Assembly (NCBI RefSeq): GCF_003001675.1
Contig: NZ_PVYW01000014.1
Location: 1 to 64,000, forward strand
Direction: 5' to 3'
DNA: 64,000 nucleotides
Origin: Cohnella sp. SGD-V74
GTDB lineage: Bacteria > Bacillota > Bacilli > Paenibacillales > Paenibacillaceae
The position numbers were made by a program, and so were the translations under genes. Shown here piece after piece: positions 31,401 through 39,302 of the stretch. How positions within the stretch are numbered: the first letter of the stretch is position 1; each line of letters opens with the position of its first letter. The notes under the pieces were generated by a model. It was not told the DNA's origin, did no database searches, and saw nothing but the letters and a program-made list of their open reading frames with translations.

Positions 31401-31533
31401 ACAGCGTCATGAACCCGTTGTAGTTCAGCATCTCGGCAATGCCGCACAGCAGGAAGACCGGCACCATCAGCGCGAGCTTGTGCCGGTCCTCCGTCATAAT
31501 CCCCAATCGGCGAATCCATTGTTGTGCAATCAT
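28483..31533 (-). CDS. MFS-like membrane protein with HEAT repeats and a degenerate cyclic-nucleotide-binding domain
   Basis: A 1016-residue three-part protein. Residues 15-430 hold about twelve membrane helices in an MFS or ATP/ADP-translocase-like arrangement. Residues 455-840 are HEAT-type helical repeats (LARIDDESPRVKIAALKALDLSG and similar). Residues 872-1016 are a Crp-type beta-barrel (FADLSLEELGLIAG, DGSYLLHRGEKNSAMYVVIEGNVELT). In the phosphate-binding cassette the usual Pro-Arg is Pro-Ser (960-961), so cAMP/cGMP binding is doubtful. It ends a putative operon with the GNAT and cyclase-like genes (16-base and 21-base gaps). The substrate is unknown. Confidence 0.8.
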   Translation of the reverse strand: MIAQQWIRRLGIMTEDRHKLALMVPVFLLCGIAEMLNYNGFMTLFNQRFGSVYLPYIYVAEAVVLPLEAWFMTWLAGRMTKPGLMRTMFSLMIGIVAFNAIVLLGLRAAGIDFRFYYPFLFLTSNFVVRQQTILLWSLAVDLCPTQQAKRLMPFFVAAATLGGVVAGVITQVASPLLGPDIVYVLGPLFLLAALYNYRKAIADYLVPLALRSAGGLDSQQMTLSSMDYFKRTLKSPFLLSVLGMMTIMPALYFLMEFVFLNTAHAAYPNEADFGKMFGVVTTVLFALAFLLQLVSGRLMAWLGASGMLAGISAVYVLAFAAAWSLIGSPAAMLAVSGGYMLTYLLIYYSAEPSYQLFYKMLPLQQRDGFRYVAQGVATFAGILLGAGLQFLHTGFGWGFAELAALGLAGAGAMFVLAWIVRQLYMKELVRSLQTASFSEDKELAESYKEFFRNSRTMGAVLAMLGNGGEEAREVALNLLGRSKDSRYMPEILARIDDESPRVKIAALKALDLSGAGLEEMAKVASLLEDPEPDVRLEVVRKLALMKHMPSQAFFFLRMKLLDRSPMVVAEAVKAMYLLESAQSYEACYEVIERILKEGGESSIHVCRVVAELRLDRFAEEVKELLEDPHPAVRVAAVACLGVLKRTEVVDGLLTKLPAADQELYRVTVQALIEMGDGIVDTLKGALPDAAPKSWSACITALAKLLPDEEVRGWLAEQGADKLADHAQSALLSEAYAVLGRADLAELAALRQRDLERTIHEGVWAILERLTDEQVVAAVKKALADEDEEIRSGGLEVLAEGIGGVRKLSQRLAASWQADAERSASMTAEAAAAAVELSAESSDDWWREMAGEWRRGEEGTAMKEEQGALGRLNKVVFLKKVPFFADLSLEELGLIAGAATEMTFADGSYLLHRGEKNSAMYVVIEGNVELTSVSAAGWEGTLGVLGAGEVCGATSALDESPSSVTGQAFFGDVRVLVLQREDVTRLVRLYPEIGIGLLRASLARIRLLEEMMMKIDS

Positions 31534-31549
31534 ACGATACTCAACTCTC

Positions 31550-32047
31550 TTATGTAATCCGAAGCCAGTAGATGAGCCGGTCTTCCCCGTCGAAGTAGTA
31601 GTCCGGACACTGGCCGATCAACGTAAACCCGTTCCTCTCGAACAGTCTGCGAATCGTCTTGTACTCCGGAAGGCTGCACGTATATGTCATCAAATAACGG
31701 GCTGACGCCCGGCGCAAAAATTCGAGCATTCGTTCCAGCAGCGCTCCCGCGATTCCCCATCCGCGGTATTCGCGGTGCACGACGACGTAATCCCAGCTGT
31801 AGCCGCCCGTCTTCTGATCGTTCTCGGCCACGCAGCTGACGCCGATAATTTCGTCCCGTTCATTGGTCGCATACCAGACGACAGCCTGCCCGGCAAGCGC
31901 CCGGTAAGGCAAAGTTTTGAGCTGCTCCTCCTCGCCGGGCGTGTATCTCGTATCGTCGAACGAAAACTCGGAGAAAAAGAACTCCACGACGCTTCGGGCC
32001 CGCGCCGCCGAATCCAGCAGATGTATTTCGTATGTCCGTGTAATCAT
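31550..32047 (-). CDS. GNAT-family N-acetyltransferase
   Basis: 165 residues with a complete GNAT core: motif A with the acetyl-CoA pyrophosphate loop REYRGWGIAGALL (92-104), preceded by the strand SWDYVVVH, and the C-terminal strands ending FDGEDRLIYWLRIT. It sits between two large membrane signalling genes in the same direction. The acceptor is unknown. Confidence 0.85.
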   Translation of the reverse strand: MITRTYEIHLLDSAARARSVVEFFFSEFSFDDTRYTPGEEEQLKTLPYRALAGQAVVWYATNERDEIIGVSCVAENDQKTGGYSWDYVVVHREYRGWGIAGALLERMLEFLRRASARYLMTYTCSLPEYKTIRRLFERNGFTLIGQCPDYYFDGEDRLIYWLRIT

Positions 32048-32068
32048 TCCCGCCGCCCCCTCTCCGCG

Positions 32069-34816
32069 CTAGACTGCCAGCGTTCCGTTCCAGCCGGAAG
32101 AAGTGCCCTTCTGGAAGTACTCGTCGCAGAGATAGAAATACAGCTTGGCCGCCTTGTCCATCCGGTTCTGCTTGATGACCTCGACGAACGTCTCACGGGC
32201 ATCGTAGAATCGGCCTTCCTGGCACAGCATGAGCCCGCGCTCGAACAGCGCCTTCGTACGTTCCTTCGCCAATCTGACCGGCTCCGAATCTCCCTCGAAC
32301 ACGTCGATCAGCTCGATCGCCTGGTCCTGTCCTTCAGGCGTAATGCGTCCAAGCGAGCGATGGCGGAACCGTTCCGGCTCGCGCAGCTGCTCGAACAAAT
32401 CCCGGGTCACGAGCACGGAAGCGCCCAGTTCCTCGGACATTTTCTCCAGCGTGGCGGTCAAATGCACGTCGTCCGAGATGACGTTGCCTTCCCAGCGTCT
32501 CTCTTCGCCGATAATGCCCATCATGAGCGGCCCGCGATGAATCGCGATGCCGATGTCGATCGGCGCGTAGCCGGATTGGCGCCTGCTGGCGTTGTAATCG
32601 TCCAGCTCCTGGCGAATCGCGATCGCCGCTCTGAGCGCCTCCTCCGCGTAGCCCGGGAACAGCGCCATGAAGCCCGCTCCGAGATATTTGCTGACAAGCC
32701 CGTCCTCCCGCCGCACGAGCGGCCCGAAGCGGCGCAGGAACGCGTTCATGAAGTTGAAGTTTTCCTTCGGCGTCAGCGTCTGCGACAGCTTGCGGAAATC
32801 GCGAAGGTTGGCGACCATCACCGACATTTCCTGCTGCACCTGATCGCCCAGGCGAATATCGAGAATGCCTTTCTTGCCGAGCGACTTGAAAATCTGCTGC
32901 GGAACGAACCGGTAGGACACTTCGGAGAAGCTCGTAATGTCCGAAATATACTGCCGGATGTATCTGGCCATGCGGTTGAACTGCTCGCCGAGATCGCCGA
33001 CCTCGTCGCGGCTCTTGACGTTCACTTCGACGTCCCAGTTGCCGTCGGCCATCGCCATGACGCTTTTGCGCAGCTTGCGCACCGTCGACAGCATGAAGAA
33101 CGTTCCCGCCAAAATGATGACCAGCAGCACGCCGGTAATAATCGCGATATTTTGCAAAATGTTTTGATAGATTTTCTGATTGGCTTGATAGAGAACGCTC
33201 AGATCGCGTCCGGTCTCGTAGATGCCGACGACCTCCTGATTGCTGTTGTACACGGGACCGATCGCGTACAGCCACTTGCCGTTCGCGTCTTCCCACTGCC
33301 CGGTGCGGATGATGCCTTCGAGGCGGACGGATTCATTCTCTTCGTTCATCTCGAACGGCTTGAACATGTTCACTCCGTCGTCGTCGTCCATGATGATGTA
33401 CAGCTGGCCTTCGTCGTACTTGTACAGCGTGCTGTACAGCCCCTGCCGCTCGATGTCCTGCTCGCCCGCGAAGAGGAAGTCCATTTTCTCCCGGATGAAT
33501 TCGTATTCGCCGTTGCGGTAATCCGCCGGGGAGCGCAGCTTCTCCAGACGGTCGCCGTCGATCAACTGCTGCCCGTTGCGGGCGAGAAGCGACAGCTCGC
33601 GCTGCATCTCCTCTTCCATTCGGGAAGAGAAGCCGTTATAGATGGAATTCGACAGCAGCACCATGCCGACAACGATAATCGGAACGATAACGACCCCTTG
33701 CTTGAGAAAAAGGGATACCCGGCGATTCATCAGATGGACATAGACGAGCCACAGCGAGAGAATCAGCAGCGCGATGCCGGCCGCCGCAGCTCCCCACCGT
33801 ATCCATCCCGAGGCGAGCACCCCGCCGGAGTAGCCGGCTTTCGTCAACACTTCCGCCAGCCGATTCTGCTTGTCGTACAGCAAAATGCGATCGTTGAGCA
33901 CGACGGCGTACCCGCCGTCGGTTTTCGGAACGACGTCCATGATCTCGTGGCTTTCCGCATCAGGAACCGACTGCACGATCGACGGCCCGTCGAGCAGCAC
34001 CTTCAAATCGGCTCCGCCCGAAGGCATGACCGTCACGGCGTTCAGCAGGCGGTCGACGAACATCAGACTGCCGTCCGGCGCGATCGACAGCCTTTCGGGG
34101 AAATTTTTGCGGGTGCGATCCATGCTTGCGAGCGGATACAGAATGTTGCTCGACCCGTCCGCCGCCACGCGGAAGATGCTGCCGCGCTTCGTCGTATAGT
34201 AAATTCGACCCGGTTCCGTTCCTTCGATCTCGGACAAGAACCTGTCTTTGGGCAGAGTAAACGAAAATCGTTCCTGAGGCTGTCCTCCCCCTAACGGGAG
34301 CTGCATCAGAGACACCTTCTCCGGTGCGGACAGGAAGAAATACAGGCTGTCTCCCTTCACCTGCAAGCCTTGAATTTGGCCGACGCGCTTGCTCGTGCCG
34401 TTGCCCTTCCATTCATAGAGCGTTTCCGGGGAATTGCCCTTCGCGTCGTAACGGACGATTCGCTCGCTCTGAACGATGAGCCCGTAGGAATCCAGCACCG
34501 TATCGAGCACGATCGGCCGGCCCTCTCCGTCGACCGTCGCCTCCGTAAAGTCCTGACGGGAATCTCTGCCGATGCCCTCGTGCTTCGCGGACGTCTCCAG
34601 CTTGCCTTCCGGGGACAGACGCACGATCTCCTGCTTCGACTGTCCGATGACGACGAGCGAATCCCCGGTCGCCTCCGCGGCCCTCGATAGATTTTCCAGC
34701 GGATATTGCCGAGACCAAGGTCCCTTCTGCAGTCCGCCTTCCTGCTGAATCCGATAGACGGACAGTCCCGTCAACGTCAATGCGACGACAAGCGACAATA
34801 ACGCAAGTTTTCTCAT
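32069..34816 (-). CDS. Membrane receptor with HAMP and degenerate class III cyclase-like domain
   Basis: 915 residues. Order: N-terminal helix 3-20, extracytoplasmic beta-propeller-like region (about 40-330), two helices (340-360, 373-393), a second extracytoplasmic sensor (about 400-550), helix 556-577, HAMP (578-632), a class III nucleotidyl-cyclase-like domain (about 660-830) and a TPR-like tail. The two metal-binding aspartates are replaced: VANLRDF has Asn670 where the family has Asp, and KYLGAGFMALF has Ala714 for the second Asp. The transition-state residues are also not clear. It is therefore probably a non-catalytic signalling domain. Confidence 0.8.
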   Translation of the reverse strand: MRKLALLSLVVALTLTGLSVYRIQQEGGLQKGPWSRQYPLENLSRAAEATGDSLVVIGQSKQEIVRLSPEGKLETSAKHEGIGRDSRQDFTEATVDGEGRPIVLDTVLDSYGLIVQSERIVRYDAKGNSPETLYEWKGNGTSKRVGQIQGLQVKGDSLYFFLSAPEKVSLMQLPLGGGQPQERFSFTLPKDRFLSEIEGTEPGRIYYTTKRGSIFRVAADGSSNILYPLASMDRTRKNFPERLSIAPDGSLMFVDRLLNAVTVMPSGGADLKVLLDGPSIVQSVPDAESHEIMDVVPKTDGGYAVVLNDRILLYDKQNRLAEVLTKAGYSGGVLASGWIRWGAAAAGIALLILSLWLVYVHLMNRRVSLFLKQGVVIVPIIVVGMVLLSNSIYNGFSSRMEEEMQRELSLLARNGQQLIDGDRLEKLRSPADYRNGEYEFIREKMDFLFAGEQDIERQGLYSTLYKYDEGQLYIIMDDDDGVNMFKPFEMNEENESVRLEGIIRTGQWEDANGKWLYAIGPVYNSNQEVVGIYETGRDLSVLYQANQKIYQNILQNIAIITGVLLVIILAGTFFMLSTVRKLRKSVMAMADGNWDVEVNVKSRDEVGDLGEQFNRMARYIRQYISDITSFSEVSYRFVPQQIFKSLGKKGILDIRLGDQVQQEMSVMVANLRDFRKLSQTLTPKENFNFMNAFLRRFGPLVRREDGLVSKYLGAGFMALFPGYAEEALRAAIAIRQELDDYNASRRQSGYAPIDIGIAIHRGPLMMGIIGEERRWEGNVISDDVHLTATLEKMSEELGASVLVTRDLFEQLREPERFRHRSLGRITPEGQDQAIELIDVFEGDSEPVRLAKERTKALFERGLMLCQEGRFYDARETFVEVIKQNRMDKAAKLYFYLCDEYFQKGTSSGWNGTLAV

Positions 34817-35012
34817 ATCGTTATACCGTCTCTTTCCTTGGTTGGCATGCGCTCGATGCCTTGTCCCGTCACCTAGCCTATTATTTCCATCGTACTATAA
34901 ACAACGACAATTTACATCCTTTTTCCTATATAAAATGACATTTTTCAAGTAATATTGTAGTATGGAAATTGATAGAAAAGATTGGCGTTAACCGCCGATG
35001 GAGGATGGTTCA

Positions 35013-35399
35013 ATGGGTCAGCTCGTATGCGGGGGGGCCGTTCTGCAATGTTCGTTCGGTCTGGCGCCGGGCATGCTGAACGTGCTTCCGGTCAACCGAA
35101 CGACGACGGCGATGCCGATCGCCAACATTATGGACAATAAGCCTTTCGTCAACATAGCGCCTTTCGGCATGTGCAACTCGATGGCCAATCCCGCCGTCGC
35201 GTCCGCAACGGCCGCGGCTCTGGGCGTTCTGACACCCATGCCGTGCACGCCCGCCGTCGCCGCTCCCTGGGCCCCCGGCTCCCCTACGGTGCTCGTCGCC
35301 AACATGCCCGCCTTGAACAATTCCTCCAAATGCATGTGCAACTTCGGCGGAGTCATTCAGATCGTCAATCCCGGACAAGTAACGATACAGGTGCCTTAA
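35013..35399 (+). CDS. DUF4280 PAAR-like protein
   Basis: 128 residues (LVCGGAVLQCSFGLAPGMLNV, PCTPAVAAPWAPG, NNSSKCMCNFGGVIQIVNPG). DUF4280 is a PAAR-like spike-tip family found with type VI and contractile injection systems, and four of its cysteines are placed as in that family. The frame starts at 34998 but GGAGG lies nine bases before the ATG at 35013. It would supply the sharpened tip for the CIS encoded 14-27 kb downstream, whose core cluster lacks an Afp10-type PAAR gene. It is co-transcribed with the MORN protein one base after its stop. Confidence 0.85.
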   Translation: MGQLVCGGAVLQCSFGLAPGMLNVLPVNRTTTAMPIANIMDNKPFVNIAPFGMCNSMANPAVASATAAALGVLTPMPCTPAVAAPWAPGSPTVLVANMPALNNSSKCMCNFGGVIQIVNPGQVTIQVP

Positions 35400-35400
35400 T

Positions 35401-37506
35401 ATGATAGAGATGATATTAAAGCCGTTCATCCAGCCGATCAAACGCAAGATCATCATGCCGCTCAAGCGCGCAGGCAGGCTCCCCAAGCTGATCGTCCGCT
35501 GGCTCGTCAAGTGGATGCGGAGCATTATGGGCGGCAAGCTCCGTTCGCTGGAGAACTATTGGAAAGTCGGAACTTTCTACATAGCCAAGAAGCTGTTCGT
35601 CATTATCATCCTGCTCTCTTTGGTCATCGTCTATTTCGGCTTCATCAAGCCGCCGAAGTTTGTCGACAAGTGGTTCGCCAGAACGCCGAAGATCGAAGCG
35701 TCGTCCGCGATGGCGCAAGGCTTTACCGGTCTTGCCAAAATCGTCGACGAGAACGGCAACCTGGTGTACCAGGGCCCTCTCGACAACGGACAATTTTCGG
35801 GCGCGGGCAAGCTGTTCGCTCCGGACGGAACGCTGCTTTATATCGGAGACTTCAGCCAAGGGCTGAAGTCAGGCAAAGGGGAGCTGTACGACGCAAGCGG
35901 CGCGCTCCTCTACCGCGGCCAATTCGCGGCCGATCTGTACGAAGGCAAGGGAACGCTGTTCAAGACGGACGGCTCGATCCTGTACGACGGCGGCTTCGCG
36001 GCGGGCAAATACGAAGGCAAAGGAACGCTGTACTCCGCGCCGGACCAGCCGCTGTATGCAGGCGCTTTCGCGGGCGGCGAGTACCAGGGCGCCGGCAAAC
36101 TCTACGACGAGAGCGGCAAGCTCGTCTACGAAGGCGCGTTTAACGCCGGCAAGTACGAGGGCGCGGGCAAGCTGTATCGCCCCGACGGCTCCTTGCACTA
36201 CGAGGGACAATTCCTCGCGGGCGTCCTGTCCGGCGCCGGCAAGGAGTATTTCCCTTCCGGCGTTGCCAAGTACGAGGGCGCGTTCCTGCTCGGCAAGTAC
36301 CACGGCACGGGCAAGCTGATGAACGAGCAGGGCATCGTCCTGTACGACGGCGGCTTCGTCGGCGGCCTGCGCGACGGGGACGGCAAAGCGTTCGGACCGG
36401 ACGGCATCGCGCAGTACGCCGGCAAGTTCAAGGGCGACCAGTACGAGGGCGTCGGCACACTGCTCGACGCGGACGGAGCGGCCGTCTACACCGGCTACTT
36501 CAAGGGCGGGGAGATTCACGTCCAAGGCTTCCTCGGCCTCTCGCTTCCGAAGCTTCAGGAGTTGTTGGGTGCGCCCGACGCTCCTGCTGCGGGCGAGATT
36601 GTGCCCGAGGAGCTCGAGCCGTTCGTTGAGGAGGAGCCTCCGATCGACTCCCCTGCGGAGGAGAGCGATGGCGGTGGCGACAATGGCGGCGGATCGACCG
36701 GGGATGGCTCGGGTACAGGCGACGCGGGCGGATCGGGCGCGGGTGAAGCCCCTGCCGCTAGCGGCGGAGCAGGCTCGGATGCCGCCGCGGGCGGTTCGAC
36801 GACGGGCTCTGACGGCTCAAGCTCCGCGGGAGGGACGACGACAGGCTCCGATGGTGGAAGCACCTCTGGAGAGGGCAGCAATGGCAATAGCGGAGGCGAT
36901 ACGAGCAGCGGAGACGGCGCGGGTTCGAATGCTAACGGCGGTGGAGATGCGAACGGTGACAGTGGTGCTGGTTCGAATTCGAACGGCAGCGACTCAAGCG
37001 GTGGCGGTGCGGATTCGAACGCCGGTGGAAACACTGGCGCCGGCACGGGTTCGAACGCTAAGGGCGGCAATTCAGTCGCGAATGTCTCCAGTTCGATCGC
37101 CGGAGGAACAAGCAACCGTTCCTCGTCCCCTATCGTCTTGGCAGCGGCAAAGACGAGAATCGTTAAAGTGCTGCCTCCGTCCCCGGCTGAATCGGAAGCG
37201 GAGATTCTGCCGGACCTTCCTCCGGAGCCGCTTGATTTCAGTTACGCCGCCCACCAGTTCTCATTTAAGCTGAAGGCGGACGAAGACAATCCGGAAGCCT
37301 ACGCCGTCACCGAAATCAACACTTGGAACAAGACGGTGCTGGAGCGGCTTGCAAAAGTGATGGAAGACGAGAAGCTTAAAGGCATCAAGCAGTCGCTCGG
37401 CGGCAGCAAGTACGAAATGACCTACCTCTGGAACGACGCTCTTTATATCTTCACGTATAATAAAGACGTTCCGGTGCGGCTCAGCGTGCATCAGTTGCAG
37501 CAGTGA
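35401..37506 (+). CDS. Membrane-anchored MORN-repeat protein
   Basis: 701 residues. A basic N-terminus and one helix (about 60-80, LFVIIILLSLVIVYFGFI) are followed by roughly 13 tandem 23-residue MORN-type repeats (YxGxFxxGxYxGxGxLYxxDG) at about 95-380. A Gly/Ser/Asp/Asn-rich low-complexity linker (about 400-580) and a small C-terminal domain (590-701) follow. The family function is scaffolding or membrane/lipid contact. The single-base gap after the PAAR-like gene suggests the two products act together, perhaps as an anchor or effector carried on the spike tip. That role is inferred. Confidence 0.8.
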   Translation: MIEMILKPFIQPIKRKIIMPLKRAGRLPKLIVRWLVKWMRSIMGGKLRSLENYWKVGTFYIAKKLFVIIILLSLVIVYFGFIKPPKFVDKWFARTPKIEASSAMAQGFTGLAKIVDENGNLVYQGPLDNGQFSGAGKLFAPDGTLLYIGDFSQGLKSGKGELYDASGALLYRGQFAADLYEGKGTLFKTDGSILYDGGFAAGKYEGKGTLYSAPDQPLYAGAFAGGEYQGAGKLYDESGKLVYEGAFNAGKYEGAGKLYRPDGSLHYEGQFLAGVLSGAGKEYFPSGVAKYEGAFLLGKYHGTGKLMNEQGIVLYDGGFVGGLRDGDGKAFGPDGIAQYAGKFKGDQYEGVGTLLDADGAAVYTGYFKGGEIHVQGFLGLSLPKLQELLGAPDAPAAGEIVPEELEPFVEEEPPIDSPAEESDGGGDNGGGSTGDGSGTGDAGGSGAGEAPAASGGAGSDAAAGGSTTGSDGSSSAGGTTTGSDGGSTSGEGSNGNSGGDTSSGDGAGSNANGGGDANGDSGAGSNSNGSDSSGGGADSNAGGNTGAGTGSNAKGGNSVANVSSSIAGGTSNRSSSPIVLAAAKTRIVKVLPPSPAESEAEILPDLPPEPLDFSYAAHQFSFKLKADEDNPEAYAVTEINTWNKTVLERLAKVMEDEKLKGIKQSLGGSKYEMTYLWNDALYIFTYNKDVPVRLSVHQLQQ

Positions 37507-38105
37507 TCCTAGACAATTTGTCTATGTTAGGAAGGGGTCTGTCCCATAAGTAAGGACGTACAAAATTATCGATGAAAAAAGTGGGTATCTATCTCCTGGA
37601 GACTGCCTCATACGGTCCTGAAATCACCTCTTAACGGGTTTACCGTTCCCATTTCAGGATCGTATAGCAGCGGAAGGAGATAGATGCCCATAAACAACCA
37701 TTCATCGGTAATTGTTCGGTACGTCTCTTTTTACTTATGGGACAACCCCCTTTCATTTAACGGACCACCAGAACGCCAATCCCCGCCATCCACCCGACCT
37801 AGGTCTCATGATTTATATCAATCTGATTTTTTCCATCGTCATAAGAGGGTTAACGTCGTTATTTTGCGAAGCCGGAGAAATTCGTCATGAAAGGCGCGAT
37901 TTTAAACGCACCTATCCGCCACGTTTCCCATTCGACTTCCATAGGAACATCTGACGTTATTCGGCGGATCGGCTCGACTGCTCCCGCTTTCGAGGAATCC
38001 GGTCATTAACCAACAAAATAACACCGTTGCCACTTTTTTACTTTCGATATAACGTGGATTGTAGGGGATTGTCCCCCACATTACGGAGTCCGGGAGGTAG
38101 TATCG
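37507..38105. other. Intergenic region holding a MITE; remainder without a recognisable feature
   Basis: Positions 37534-37750 are a MITE (separate entry). From 37751 to 38105 I see no gene; the frames here have no ribosome binding sites. The last 60 bases carry a short G/C-rich inverted repeat (GTAGGGGATTG / TCCCCCAC) just before the ribosome binding site of the acidic protein gene. Confidence 0.6.
37534..37750. mobile_element. Fold-back MITE, about 217 bp
   Basis: Terminal inverted repeats begin GGGGTCTGTCCCATAAGTAA (37534) and end with the complement of GGGGGTTGTCCCATAAGTAA (to 37750). The similarity continues inward through ACGTAC, CGATGAA and ATCTATCTCCT. The core also folds (ATACG-TCCTGAAAT / ATTTCAGGA-CGTAT, then AACGG-GTTTA-CCGTT), so the whole element makes one long imperfect hairpin. 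There is no transposase. The ends resemble insertion-sequence ends common in Bacillales. I cannot define a target duplication with confidence. Confidence 0.8.
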
Positions 38106-38468
38106 ATGGATGCAGAAGAAGTAGTAGCGGTAGAAGGACAGGAAGCGGAAGTTGAAGCGGTTGCAGAGGAAGTCGCCGAAGAGGCGGTTGCCGAAGAAGC
38201 CGTAGCCGAGGCTGTCGAGGAAGCGGAAGCAAGCGCCGAGCAGGAAGAAGCGGTTGCCGAAGCGTCTGAGGAAGCGGCCGAAGAAGCATCCGAGGAAGTT
38301 TCCGCGGAAGCGGAAGAAGAAGCGGTAGTCGCCGAAGCGGAAGAAGCGGTCGCGGAGGAAGCTTCCGAAGACCAAGCCGTTGCGGAAGCCGAAGCGGACG
38401 AGCCCGCGCTGGCCCAAGTCGCCGCGCACGAGAGCGAAGCTTCCGAATCGGAAGCGGAAGCCGAGTAA
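38106..38468 (+). CDS. Acidic Glu/Ala/Val repeat protein
   Basis: 120 residues made almost only of Glu, Ala, Val, Ser and Asp in degenerate repeats (EEAVAEEAV, EASEEAAEE), with an extremely low isoelectric point and likely helix or disorder. The strong GGGAGG eight bases before the ATG and the terminator behind it support real expression on this strand. The minus-strand frames over the same bases are by-products of the GAA/GCG repeats. The function is unknown; such proteins can be chaperone-like, cation-binding or spacer proteins. Confidence 0.7.
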   Translation: MDAEEVVAVEGQEAEVEAVAEEVAEEAVAEEAVAEAVEEAEASAEQEEAVAEASEEAAEEASEEVSAEAEEEAVVAEAEEAVAEEASEDQAVAEAEADEPALAQVAAHESEASESEAEAE

Positions 38469-38496
38469 TCATCCATTCCTGATCGGACAACGATCT

Positions 38497-38547
38497 AAGG
38501 GGCTTATCTGCGCGGGGATTCGATCCGCTTGCGCCGGCAAGCCCCTT
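38497..38547. terminator. Probable terminator between converging genes
   Basis: AAGGGGCTT (38497-38505) and AAGCCCCTT (38539-38547) form a 9-bp stem around a structured 33-base loop. It lies between the stops of the acidic protein gene and the TPR gene and could serve both. The U-tract is weak. Confidence 0.55.
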
Positions 38548-38562
38548 GTCATGTTCTGAGCG

Positions 38563-39234
38563 TCACGAACGGCTGCGCAAAGAGGCGCGAAGAGCCCACT
38601 TGCGTTCGTGCCGCTTCATATACTTGGGCAGGGTTCGGTACAGTTGGCGGCACTCCTTGAACGCTTCGGCGGCTTCTGCCGACTTGCCCAGGCCGTCGTA
38701 AATCGTTCCCAGCCGGTAATAAGCCTCGCACGAAGAAGAATTGACGTCCTTGAATTGCTGCAAATAAGCGATCGCCCGATCGGGATCGGACTTGGCCAGC
38801 GCCTCAGCCAGCCTCAGATACGGCTGTCCGTACTTGACCTTCGGGCTGATGGCCAGCGCCCGCTTCATCGCCTGCTCGCCTTCCTCCACTCGCCCCAGCG
38901 CAAGCTCGCAAGTTCCGAGATCGCTCCAATACTCGGCCGAATGCTCCATCTGCTCCCCGATGCCCTGCAGAATGTCCCTGGCCTGCGCGTGTTTCCCGCT
39001 CTCGATCAGCAATCTGGCCAGCTCGGATTTGGCCGACACGTCGTGCGGACTCATCTCCAGCTGCCTTCTCCATTTGGAGATCGAGCCGCGCCTGCGCAGC
39101 GGCTTGACCAGGCTGGGAGACAAGCCGATAAACCGCCTCTCCAACACATAGATGACGATCAACAGCACGATAATCGCAACGAACGGATTGCCGAACAGCC
39201 AAGTCAAACCAAGGAAAAGCAAAATTTTGCTCAT
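38563..39234 (-). CDS. TPR-repeat membrane protein at the end of the CIS cluster
   Basis: 223 residues: one N-terminal hydrophobic hairpin (about 3-34, LLFLGLTWLF and VAIIVLLIVIYVL), then a basic stretch and TPR-like helices (DLGTCELALGRVEEGEQAMKRAL; YRLGTIYDGLGKSAEAAEAFKEC). ATG 39234 has GGAGG seven bases upstream (a TTG at 39240 is less likely). It is the last minus-strand gene of the CIS block and may anchor or assemble the particle at the membrane. That role is inferred. Confidence 0.75.
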   Translation of the reverse strand: MSKILLFLGLTWLFGNPFVAIIVLLIVIYVLERRFIGLSPSLVKPLRRRGSISKWRRQLEMSPHDVSAKSELARLLIESGKHAQARDILQGIGEQMEHSAEYWSDLGTCELALGRVEEGEQAMKRALAISPKVKYGQPYLRLAEALAKSDPDRAIAYLQQFKDVNSSSCEAYYRLGTIYDGLGKSAEAAEAFKECRQLYRTLPKYMKRHERKWALRASLRSRS

Positions 39235-39302
39235 AATCAAGCCTCCTATCCCACTCGCCCTTACGGTCCAATCGCGATGGCGGCTGACTTGATGCGAATT
39301 CT

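Noticed and set aside
38038..38490. Ser/Ala- and Arg/Leu-rich proteins on the minus strand
   Set aside because: They are mirror frames of the acidic repeat gene, which alone has a ribosome binding site.
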